NCBI GenBank assembly: GCA_030616835.1
Contig: JAUWWP010000174.1
Span: 1 to 6,245, forward strand
Reading direction: 5' to 3'
DNA: 6,245 bases
Source: Deltaproteobacteria bacterium
GTDB lineage: Bacteria; Desulfobacterota; G020345765
Below, piece by piece: positions 1-5,973 of the stretch. Position numbers and translations under genes: made by a program. The notes beneath the pieces are model-generated. The model had not been told where the DNA came from. It saw only the letters and a program-made list of their open reading frames with translations, and ran no database searches. Numbering within the stretch: position 1 is the first letter of the stretch; each line of letters opens with the position of its first letter.

Positions 1-708
1 CTTAACCCGGAAGTTCCCAATATATCCGGAGATGCCCTCAATCTCGCTGTAGGTATAAAGTGTTATTCGGGGATGTCGACCGACATCCATCATCTTGGGA
101 CCGAGTATTCATATGGCACAGTCCATCGTTGGAAAGGTCTTATTGAGGGCGGCCATTATTCCCCCGATACTCGGTTCCTTTTCAACCAAATAAATCTGAT
201 GTCCGGCATCAGCCAGCTCCAGCGATGCCTGGATACCGGCTACCCCCCCACCAATTACCAGGGTGGCCGGGGTAACCTTGACTTCGGTCTCTTCCTGAGG
301 CTCCAGAAGCCTTGCCCGGGCCACTGCGCTTCTGACCAGATCTTTCGCCTTCTGAGTAGCCTTTGTTTTTTCGTGCTGATGGACCCAGCTGCAATGTTCT
401 CTGATGTTGGCCATCTCGAATAGATACTTATTGAGACCGGCCTCGGAAACGCAGTTTCTGAAGGTTGATTCGTGGATCTTGGGGGTGCAGGAAGCAACTA
501 CGACCCGGTTCAGCCCGTGCTCGGCTATCGCCTTTTTTATCTCATTCTGCCCGGGATCGGCGCAGGTGTACTTGTTCTGGACTACTACCACTACATCATT
601 CAGGGTTCTGGCATATCGGGATACCTCATCACAATCTACCACTCCCGCAATGTTAAGCCCGCATTCGCAAACAAATACTCCAATCTTTAGCTCATCGGAC
701 TTCGGCAA
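1..708 (-). CDS. hdrA: Heterodisulfide reductase subunit A (HdrA), selenocysteine-containing, 3' part cut off by the window edge
   Basis: This is the flavin-bifurcating subunit of heterodisulfide reductase-type complexes, a cytoplasmic FAD and multi-[4Fe-4S] protein. The visible 236 codons show the HdrA N-terminal domain (FVCECGLNIAGVVD near residue 11, YTCADPGQ, ASCTPKIHESTF, LFEMANIREHCSWVH). A dinucleotide-binding FAD motif VIGGGVAG follows at about 151-158, then the KTFPTMDC segment. Codon 200 (109-111) is UGA. Reading through it gives ILGPKMMDVGRHPRITLYTY and onward HdrA-like sequence, open to base 1. The UGA replaces the second Cys of the family's DCxxC motif (Cys197-Ala-Ile-Sec200). 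I chose the TTG start at 706-708 because GGAGGTGAG lies 8 nt upstream of it; an in-frame GTG at 715-717 lies inside that Shine-Dalgarno and is less likely. It is the last visible gene of the operon, downstream of hdrCB and mvhD. The ferredoxin inserts and C-terminus lie outside the window. Confidence 0.93.
67..104 (-). promoter_or_regulatory. Bacterial SECIS-like hairpin inside hdrA
   Basis: On the mRNA strand the sequence at 88-71 is GGATGTC-GGTC-GACATCC, a perfect 7-bp stem with a GGUC tetraloop. The first loop base is nucleotide 28 after the UGA, within the spacing usual for bacterial SECIS elements. A second 4-bp helix (UCGG at 104-101 with CCGA at 70-67) can close a lower stem with a one-sided 12-nt bulge. 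As I recall it, E. coli fdhF SECIS has the same GGUC apical loop, the part read by SelB. Folding was done by eye. Confidence 0.72.
109..111 (-). other. In-frame UGA, probable selenocysteine codon of hdrA
   Basis: The minus-strand codon is TGA in the hdrA frame. The upstream side reads FPTMDCAI and the downstream side reads ILGPKMMDVGRHP. Both halves are continuous HdrA sequence with no frame change, and the UGA falls on a conserved Cys position. Sec in HdrA is known from Methanocaldococcus and Methanococcus, and I recall reports from some bacteria. UGA also ends korA, the gltD-like gene and mvhD in this window, so it is not a generally reassigned codon. Confidence 0.88.
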
Positions 709-712
709 TCTT

Positions 713-721
713 CTCACCTCC
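713..721 (-). promoter_or_regulatory. Ribosome binding site deciding the hdrA TTG start
   Basis: The minus strand reads GGAGGTGAG, nearly a full complement of the 16S rRNA 3' end. The gap from GGAGG to the TTG at 706-708 is 8 nt, which is ideal. The alternative GTG at 715-717 overlaps this site and would have no usable spacer. Confidence 0.75.
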
Positions 722-796
722 CTTCAAATAATATTAAATATCAAAATGCAAAAATCAAAATGACATATTAAAATGCAAAAGCTTACTTCGCCGTAG

Positions 797-842
797 TTCA
801 GCCTTCGTAGCCACTTCGGTTCAGCCTTCGTAGCCACTTCGG
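797..842. repeat. Perfect tandem duplication, 2 x 23 bp
   Basis: The units at 797-819 and 820-842 are identical (TTCAGCCTTCGTAGCC followed by ACTTCGG). They form the core of the composite repeat upstream of hdrA. Confidence 0.95.
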
Positions 843-879
843 CGAAGTAGGCCGAAGTAGGCTGGCTATGAAAGCTGAA
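820..879. repeat. Imperfect inverted repeat / hairpin in the repeat core
   Basis: The reverse complement of 820-842 matches 852-879 except for a 5-nt insertion (AGGCT at 859-863) and two substitutions. The palindrome ACTTCG-G-CGAAGT at 836-848 lies in between. In the operon transcript this could fold into a strong stem between hdrCB and hdrA. No run of U follows it, so I do not call it a terminator. It could act as a processing or mRNA-stability hairpin. Confidence 0.6.
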
Positions 880-933
880 TGTATTAATATTTTTGAATTT
901 TGATTTGTAATTTTAATATTTTATTTTTGATTT

Positions 934-2085
934 TTACACTGCGAGGGCGGAGGCTGCAATCACGGTTAAATCCTCGACATTGCTTTTCACTTTCTTACCA
1001 TTCTCATCGTTCAGGGCGCAGGTAAAATGGATATAGCATTTGGGGCAACTGGTAACAAGAGTGTCAGCTTTCAAATGATCTGCCTCCCTCAGACGGTCTA
1101 ATTGAATTAATTTCGAGTGAGCGCCGCAATTTGTCCAGGCAGTCGTCCCGCAGCATACGGCGTTTTTCCCGCTTTTTTCCATCTCAATTAGCTTAAGCCC
1201 AGGGATACTGGATAGAACCTCCCGGGGCTGGTCATAGATTCCCAGATGCCTCCCTAACCGACAGGGATCCTGATAGGTTACTGTCCTGTCCAGGTGGTTA
1301 AATTTTATCTCTCCTGAGCTCAGTTTTTTCTCTAATAACTGTGAGATATGGATAACCTCGAAATCAAGCTTCCCGAAATGTTCGGGGTAATCAAGCTTAA
1401 ATGTCCGGTAACCTTCGGCGCAGGAAAATAGTACTGTCTTTGCCTTACTTTTTTTGATCTCGGAAAGATTATGCTCCGCCAGCCTCCGGAAGTTCTCTAT
1501 ATCCCCCATCCACAGCAGATCATGACCACAGCACCTTTCGTTCGACAGAAGGGCTGGCTTTATCCCCAGTTTATCGAGTATTTTAAGGGTGCTTCTGGCA
1601 ATGGCAAGGGAGTCAACTTCGATATCGGAAAAAAGGGCGTCAAAATAAGGCAAGCAGCCGACGAAATAAACCAGGTCACCAGTTCTTAATGCCTTTTTGC
1701 CTTTGGGCAGCCACTCCAGCCGGTTCTGTTTAAGCGTGGAAGAGGTCATAATCCTCATTAATGATTGTAATGCGCCGCTGTGGGAGCAGACCCCCTCTTT
1801 TCCATACCGGTGAGCTATTGTTCTAATGTTTTTGATGAAACTCAAATGGTCAATATCTGCCAAGCACCGGGCATCGCACATTCCACAGGATAGACAGGAC
1901 CAGATTTCCCTATCATTTAAAACCTTATCAATGTCGTCCAGAATAGTCATGCTGATAAATCGGCGTGGGGAAAAAGCCGGATTAAACCTGGATATTGGAC
2001 AATTGGCACTGCATTTGCCGCACTCCAGGCATTTATTTACTCCTGTTTCTCTAATAATTTTAATGTCCCTGTCTATCTTCTCCAT
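934..2085 (-). CDS. HdrC-HdrB fusion protein (heterodisulfide reductase-like, dual ferredoxin plus two CCG domains)
   Basis: This protein of 383 residues joins an HdrC-like ferredoxin domain to an HdrB-like catalytic domain. Two cluster motifs come first: Cys19/22/25/29 (CLECGKCSANCP) and Cys64/67/70/74 (CLSCGMCDARC). Two CCG domains follow. The second is complete: Cys275, Cys311-Cys312-Gly, Cys347-Pro-Lys-Cys350. The first has Cys144, Cys185-Cys186-Gly and Cys222, but Gly225 stands where the last Cys belongs. In HdrB each CCG motif holds a noncubane [4Fe-4S] cluster that reduces a disulfide. Here the true substrate is unknown, since CoM-S-S-CoB is specific to methanogens. The ATG start lies 26 bp after mvhD, with GAGGAAG and AAAAGGGG just upstream. 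The stop TAA lies in the adjacent repeat. There are no membrane segments, so it is cytoplasmic. It could also be described as HdrD-like, but it lacks the membrane partner HdrE in view. Confidence 0.9.
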   Translation of the reverse strand: MEKIDRDIKIIRETGVNKCLECGKCSANCPISRFNPAFSPRRFISMTILDDIDKVLNDREIWSCLSCGMCDARCLADIDHLSFIKNIRTIAHRYGKEGVCSHSGALQSLMRIMTSSTLKQNRLEWLPKGKKALRTGDLVYFVGCLPYFDALFSDIEVDSLAIARSTLKILDKLGIKPALLSNERCCGHDLLWMGDIENFRRLAEHNLSEIKKSKAKTVLFSCAEGYRTFKLDYPEHFGKLDFEVIHISQLLEKKLSSGEIKFNHLDRTVTYQDPCRLGRHLGIYDQPREVLSSIPGLKLIEMEKSGKNAVCCGTTAWTNCGAHSKLIQLDRLREADHLKADTLVTSCPKCYIHFTCALNDENGKKVKSNVEDLTVIAASALAV

Positions 2086-2111
2086 CCCCTTTTACTTCCT
2101 CATGCTCTCAA

Positions 2112-2531
2112 TCAATCCAGATTCTTTAACTCCCGGACAAATGAATCAATTACTTGCTTGACTCCCTCTGGATCGAACTTAGTGGGACGCTCAATCCGGA
2201 ACCTGCGCTCATCAATACCAAGGATTCGCACTATCCTATTTGCTACGGCGAAATTACTGTTAGCTACTTCCTCACCGAACGAATAATGGCACTCTCCTTC
2301 CGGGCAGCTCAGGCTCAGGACTCCATCGGCACCGAGTTCGAAGGCCCGTAAGATTAAGGCCGGGCTGAGCCGTCCCGAGCACATAATCCGGATAAGGTTT
2401 ATCCCGGGATGGCTTTGCGGCGGCACAATTTCACCGTAGTCCTCCTGATTAAATGCTCCCCAATTACAGGCAAAAACAACAACTTTCGGCCTGACATCTT
2501 TACGGACTTTCTTCTTATCTCTTGTCTTCAT
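2112..2531 (-). CDS. mvhD: MvhD-type hydrogenase/heterodisulfide reductase iron-sulfur subunit
   Basis: The 139-residue product matches the whole MvhD/FlpD family: VVVFACNWG at 17-25, a RIMCSGRLSPALILRAFELGADGV segment from 48, and SCPEGECHYSFG at 75-86. MvhD carries a [2Fe-2S] cluster and passes electrons from a dehydrogenase or hydrogenase partner to HdrA. Four Cys are available: 22, 51, 76 and 81. The common CNWC motif is CNWG here, so one Cys seen in many relatives is missing. The ATG overlaps the TGA of the gltD-like gene (ATGA, 2528-2531), implying translational coupling and probably a physical partnership. A basic extension of about 15 residues precedes the domain. No hydrogenase genes are visible, so the electron source is likely the upstream flavoprotein. 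Confidence 0.92.
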   Translation of the reverse strand: MKTRDKKKVRKDVRPKVVVFACNWGAFNQEDYGEIVPPQSHPGINLIRIMCSGRLSPALILRAFELGADGVLSLSCPEGECHYSFGEEVANSNFAVANRIVRILGIDERRFRIERPTKFDPEGVKQVIDSFVRELKNLD

Positions 2532-4495
2532 GATGACTTAAGAAGCTCTTCCACCGTTCTATTGATCCAATCATCCGTGAAATAGCCAACTCTAATTGCT
2601 CCGGATGGGCAGATGGAGGCACACACCCCACATCCTCGACAGATATTCCCGTCAATACTCGAGACCTTGACACCATTTCCCTTATCCTCCAGCCTGACTG
2701 CCGAATATTCGCAGACCTCCTCACACTTTCCGCAGCCCCGGCAGGAAGACTGCTCAACTCGGCTGGTTATCCTTTCAATTCTTACCGGGATGTTTTCAAT
2801 CTCACCTTCAGCCGATCCTGAAACCAGAATGAGCTCACTCATAGCCCATTTAAGACTTAGAAGCATACTTTCTTGATCCGAGCCAGAGATCGACAGGACT
2901 GCATGCCTCTTTTCACAAGTCTCGACACATTGATAACATTCGGAACATGGTCCGCACTTAAGGCATCTTTCTGCTTCCGTCAATGCCTTCCTTTCGGTAA
3001 ATCCACCTATCACTTCAGTAAAGTTACCCGTTCTCTTTTTCAGGGATAAAGCTGGCGGTTGCTGACTCTTTTCCCTCCCGATCTCTTCAACTACTAATTC
3101 TGCCTCCTTTGTCTTAGCCTCATCCGTCCTAAAATAGACTTTTTTCTTTGATCCTTTGTTTAGTAAATAATTATTAATAGCCCAGGCGGCCCGGTGCCCG
3201 GCAGCAATCGCCTCGATGACAGAGGCGGGACCGGTCACCGCATCACCTCCGGCAAATATCCCGGGCCGATTCGTCTGCATAGTTTCGGGATCGATTACAA
3301 ATAAATTCTGTTCTGATAGCTCAAAGCCATGTCCCGGGGGGAAAAAGGAAATATCCGGTTCTTGACCGATAGCCGTTATTATACAGTCGGTTTCTACGGT
3401 AAACTCACTATCTTTAATCGGAATCGCCTTCCTCCTTCCACTACGATCAGGACTACTCAGGCGACAGCTCAAGCATTCCACCCCGGTAACCTTTCCTGTA
3501 TCTCCCAGACCCTTAACCGGTTGGGTCAAATGGATAATTTTAACCCCCTCCCTTTCAGCCTCTTCAATCTCCTTTGGATCCGCTGGCATCTCATTGCGGG
3601 ATCGGCGGTAGACGATATTTACCTTCCGCGAACCCAGGCGCAGTGAGCTCCGGGCGGCATCAATTGCAGAATTTCCACCACCAATAACCAAGACCCGTCT
3701 ACCCAGTTTTCCCCATCCATCAAGGTTGGCTCCTCTTAAAAATGTAACAGCTTCAATGATGCCCTCAAATTCGTCTTCTCCTTCAATCCCTAATTTCAGG
3801 CCCCGGTGGGCGCCAATTCCAAGGAATATCGCCCGATACCCTTGCTTCTTAAGCTCGTTCAGAGCTATATCCTTACCTACGGTAATACCGGTCTTAATCT
3901 CTACCCCAAGGGCCTTGATGTAGTTTATCTCGTCTTCGACTATCTCCCGGGGCAGACGATACGCCGGGATTCCCGCAACCAACATCCCTCCCGGCAGGGA
4001 AAGCCTCTCAAAGATGGTAACATTGTATCCCATCTTTATAAGATAGTACCCGGCACTAAGCCCAGCAGGCCCTGAGCCTACAATTGCCACCTTTTCTCCC
4101 CTGGTTCTCTCGATCCGTGATGGAAGAGAAGTTTTCGAGTAATCAGCCACAAACCTTTTTAAGTCATTTATCGCAATTGGCTTATCGATCTCCACTCGCG
4201 CGCATTGTTCCTCGCAGGGATGAAAGCAGACCCATGCGCAGACAGCCGGCAAGGGGTTATTTAGCCTTATCAGTTCCAAGGCCTCCTTGTATTTGTGAGC
4301 AGCAATTAATGTATTGTACCCTTTCACCTCAATCCCGGCCGGGCAGGCAACCTTGCACGGGGAGTCCTTAACCCTCTTGATCATGTAAGGACCACCGGCG
4401 CCTGTCTTTAATGACAGCAACATATCCCTTTTATCCAGGACTCTCTGGATATCAGCAATCGTTTGCTTTTTTCTTGAAACAACCTTCTTAGCCAA
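2528..4495 (-). CDS. GltD/NfnB-like NAD(P)H-dependent FAD oxidoreductase with C-terminal ferredoxin domains
   Basis: This protein of 655 residues is of the glutamate synthase small-chain/NfnB type. A Cys-rich N-terminal domain (Cys47, 51, 86, 90, 94, 98) is followed by an FAD motif (VAIVGSGPAG, 136-145) and the PGGMLVAGIPAYRLPREIV segment. An NAD(P)H motif comes next (VIGGGNSAIDAAR, 270-282), with YRRSRNEMPA from 296 suggesting NADPH. A second FAD signature (GGDAVTGPASVIEAIAAGHRAA) follows near 415. The C-terminus adds a Cys cluster at 511/514/517/520/523/527 and two ferredoxin motifs at 585/588/591/595 and 619/622/625/629. GltD itself is about 450-480 residues, so the last 150 or so are an added electron-transfer module. 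No glutamate synthase large chain is present. The likely role is moving electrons between NAD(P)H and MvhD/HdrA or ferredoxin. The TTG start (GAGAG 7 nt upstream) is the best available; an ATG at 4421-4423 would also keep all motifs. It overlaps mvhD by 4 nt. Confidence 0.9.
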   Translation of the reverse strand: MAKKVVSRKKQTIADIQRVLDKRDMLLSLKTGAGGPYMIKRVKDSPCKVACPAGIEVKGYNTLIAAHKYKEALELIRLNNPLPAVCAWVCFHPCEEQCARVEIDKPIAINDLKRFVADYSKTSLPSRIERTRGEKVAIVGSGPAGLSAGYYLIKMGYNVTIFERLSLPGGMLVAGIPAYRLPREIVEDEINYIKALGVEIKTGITVGKDIALNELKKQGYRAIFLGIGAHRGLKLGIEGEDEFEGIIEAVTFLRGANLDGWGKLGRRVLVIGGGNSAIDAARSSLRLGSRKVNIVYRRSRNEMPADPKEIEEAEREGVKIIHLTQPVKGLGDTGKVTGVECLSCRLSSPDRSGRRKAIPIKDSEFTVETDCIITAIGQEPDISFFPPGHGFELSEQNLFVIDPETMQTNRPGIFAGGDAVTGPASVIEAIAAGHRAAWAINNYLLNKGSKKKVYFRTDEAKTKEAELVVEEIGREKSQQPPALSLKKRTGNFTEVIGGFTERKALTEAERCLKCGPCSECYQCVETCEKRHAVLSISGSDQESMLLSLKWAMSELILVSGSAEGEIENIPVRIERITSRVEQSSCRGCGKCEEVCEYSAVRLEDKGNGVKVSSIDGNICRGCGVCASICPSGAIRVGYFTDDWINRTVEELLKSS

Positions 4496-4510
4496 GTTTC
4501 TACTCTCTAA

Positions 4511-4570
4511 AGTTTCCTCAAAGATCCTTCGAGTTCCCCAGTATTCCTTGCTACTCCATGCTATTCCCTG
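4511..4570 (-). repeat. Six tandem degenerate decamers with an invariant GGA every 10 bp
   Basis: On the minus strand, 4570-4511 splits into CAGGGAATAG, CATGGAGTAG, CAAGGAATAC, TGGGGAACTC, GAAGGATCTT and TGAGGAAACT. All six have GGA at positions 4-6. The first three agree at most positions and the last three are more divergent. The array covers the end of korC, including its stop, and most of the 55-bp gap before the gltD-like gene. It looks like a decayed 10-bp tandem repeat. Its function is unknown. Confidence 0.6.
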
Positions 4571-5126
4571 AACCAGAGCCCTTTTTCAGCTTCTTCAACC
4601 CGTATTCATATCCCCTTTCAAAGGCCTTGAGATTAAGCTCTTCGGTACCTTTGGGAACCGTGGCTTTGATCGCCTTTCTGACCGCATTGGCGTCAAGCAG
4701 CCTGGTTACCGCGGTAAAGAATCCGAGCATGACGATATTCAATACGATCTTTCTCCCCAGCTCCTCGGCTACCCGGGTTGCCGGGATCGAGAAGACTCTG
4801 ATCTTACCCCTCGGTGGGTTGGGCTTTACCAGATCCTCCTCGAGCAGGAGTATCCCATTCTCGTCCAACTGCGGTTCGAACCTCGTATACGCCTCCTGGG
4901 ACATAATAACCATAATATTCGGTATGGTTACATAAGGATATCTAACCTTCGTATCCGAAACTATCACCTGGGCACTACAGGCACCGCCCCTTGCCTCCGG
5001 GCCAAAACTCTGGGTCATAGTAGACTCCCTGCCCTCGAACAGTGAAGCAGCCTTACCGATTATCAGAGCGGTTAGAATAACGCCCTGACCACCAAAGCCT
5101 CCGATCTTTATCTCAGTCCTACTCAA
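4551..5126 (-). CDS. korC: 2-oxoacid:ferredoxin oxidoreductase, gamma subunit (KorC)
   Basis: The 191-residue product is the gamma subunit of the KOR complex and of usual family length. It opens with the gamma-domain signature KIGGFGGQG (residues 7-15), then QSFGPEARGGACSAQVIVS (39-57), PNIMVIMSQEAY and a conserved LNIVMLG segment. It shapes the active-site region and CoA handling together with KorA and KorB. I chose the TTG at 5124-5126 because GGAGG at 5132-5136 lies 5 nt upstream and the conserved domain starts a few residues later. An in-frame ATG at 5178-5180 would add 18 unconserved residues and overlap korB much further. With TTG the overlap with korB is 8 nt. The C-terminus (KKLKKGSGSGNSME) is low complexity and its end is encoded by the decamer repeat. 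Confidence 0.92.
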   Translation of the reverse strand: MSRTEIKIGGFGGQGVILTALIIGKAASLFEGRESTMTQSFGPEARGGACSAQVIVSDTKVRYPYVTIPNIMVIMSQEAYTRFEPQLDENGILLLEEDLVKPNPPRGKIRVFSIPATRVAEELGRKIVLNIVMLGFFTAVTRLLDANAVRKAIKATVPKGTEELNLKAFERGYEYGLKKLKKGSGSGNSME

Positions 5127-5973
5127 TTTCCCCTCCGTATGGTTGATAGCTCTCTCCCAGAACCCGGCGGTAGTGTTCATCCCTTGCTTCTAAGAGTGTG
5201 GGCTTTTCGATATCAACAAACTTTCCCACAACGATCTTCCGTTGAAACTCAATATCCAGATCCCTGGTATTGGCTCCGTGTTTGATCACGCTGTTATCAT
5301 GGTAGAACTTCATCAGGCTGAGCCCATCACCGAGCCGGTTTCTCCGGGCATAAATGGTGGAGCATGGAGAGATCACCTCAATGAAGGAAAACCCCTTTTT
5401 ATTTAATACCTCACCAATTGCTCGGGTAAGCCTGCGCACGTGCAGGGCAGTCCAGCGGGCAACATAGACTGCCCCACTGCTCTCCGCCAGGTAGGGCAGG
5501 TTAAAAGGCCTTTCATAATTTCCGAAGGGCATTGTGGTGGCGGTGGCGGTAAGAGGTGTTGTAGGAGCAACCTGACCGCCGGTCATCGCATAATTGAAAT
5601 TGTTAACACATATCACCACTATATCTATATTCCGGCGGGCAGCGTGAATAAAGTGGTTTCCGCCAATAGCAACTATGTCTCCATCGCCGCTGAACACTAT
5701 TACTTTTAACTCAGGATTCGCAAGTTTAAGCCCGGTGGCAAAAGGGATCGCCCGGCCATGGGTTACATGGAAGGAATCCAGCCTGATGTATCCGGCTGCC
5801 CTTCCGGTGCACCCGATACCGGAGACAACACTAACCTTATCCAGATTGAGCTGGGAGGCCTCCAGGGCACTGATCAGACAATTGACCGTTGTCCCGATCC
5901 CACAGGTAGGGCACCAGATATGGGGGATCCGGTCCATCCGGAGTAAGGGAGCTCCCGGGTGTTCCTGTTTCAT
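5119..5973 (-). CDS. korB: 2-oxoglutarate:ferredoxin oxidoreductase, beta subunit (KorB)
   Basis: This is the thiamine diphosphate and [4Fe-4S] subunit that decarboxylates the 2-oxoacid and passes electrons to ferredoxin. The 284 residues show HIWCPTCGIGT near 18-28, SGIGCTGRAAGY at 51-62 and SFHVTHGRAIPFATGLKLAN at 67-86. The ThDP/Mg motif runs from GDGD (96-99) to NN (124-125) and continues as FNYAMTGGQVAPTTP. Cys21, Cys24, Cys55 and Cys204 fit the four cluster ligands of the short-type KOR/POR beta subunits. The HGRAIPFATGLKLANP and NNFNYAMTGGQ wording fits KorB better than pyruvate or indolepyruvate enzymes, though substrate cannot be proven from one subunit. The ATG start overlaps the korA stop as ATGA (5970-5973). 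The usual WCPGCG is WCPTCG here. Confidence 0.94.
   Translation of the reverse strand: MKQEHPGAPLLRMDRIPHIWCPTCGIGTTVNCLISALEASQLNLDKVSVVSGIGCTGRAAGYIRLDSFHVTHGRAIPFATGLKLANPELKVIVFSGDGDIVAIGGNHFIHAARRNIDIVVICVNNFNYAMTGGQVAPTTPLTATATTMPFGNYERPFNLPYLAESSGAVYVARWTALHVRRLTRAIGEVLNKKGFSFIEVISPCSTIYARRNRLGDGLSLMKFYHDNSVIKHGANTRDLDIEFQRKIVVGKFVDIEKPTLLEARDEHYRRVLGESYQPYGGEIE
5127..5136 (-). promoter_or_regulatory. Ribosome binding site supporting the korC TTG start
   Basis: GGAGG at 5136-5132 on the minus strand is followed by a 5-nt spacer (GGAAA) and TTG at 5126-5124. The site lies inside the last codons of korB. Confidence 0.7.

Larger units (their letters stand above)
724..937. repeat. MITE-like composite repeat filling the hdrCB-hdrA gap
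   Basis: The gap between the hdrCB stop and hdrA holds two AT-rich arms around a GC-rich core. The arms (about 748-782 and 901-937) are imperfect inverted copies, sharing AAAAATCAAAA and TATTAAAAT in the same order when one is reverse-complemented. The core (about 784-880) holds a perfect 23-bp tandem direct repeat (797-819 and 820-842), a 10-bp tandem repeat (843-852 and 853-862) and inverted copies that can fold into a hairpin. The layout is that of a non-autonomous palindromic element. The arms are low complexity, so part of their similarity could be chance. I see no transposase, no clear target duplication and no coding potential. The right arm supplies the TAA stop of hdrCB. Confidence 0.6.

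Noticed and set aside
109..717. A short 200-residue HdrA that ends at the UGA, or a nonsense-mutated pseudogene
   Set aside because: Conserved HdrA sequence continues in the same frame beyond the UGA, the codon replaces a conserved Cys, and a SECIS-like hairpin follows. A random nonsense mutation would rarely meet all three.
404..763. Plus-strand open frames opposite hdrA and the other genes
   Set aside because: They lie opposite strong minus-strand genes, show no recognisable domains and read as low-complexity antisense translations.
724..770. A separate hdrA promoter on the minus strand (TTGATT, 16-nt gap, TAATAT)
   Set aside because: The region is so AT-rich that such matches are expected by chance. 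No operator or conserved spacing supports it.
797..842. CRISPR array
   Set aside because: The two 23-bp units are directly adjacent with no spacer, and only two copies exist.
797..879. Rho-independent terminator between hdrCB and hdrA
   Set aside because: A strong hairpin is possible but no U-run follows it on the minus strand, and the downstream gene belongs to the same functional set.
2528..4495. Glutamate synthase small subunit
   Set aside because: There is no large subunit nearby, the protein is longer by about 150 residues of extra cluster motifs, and the neighbours are Hdr and KOR genes.
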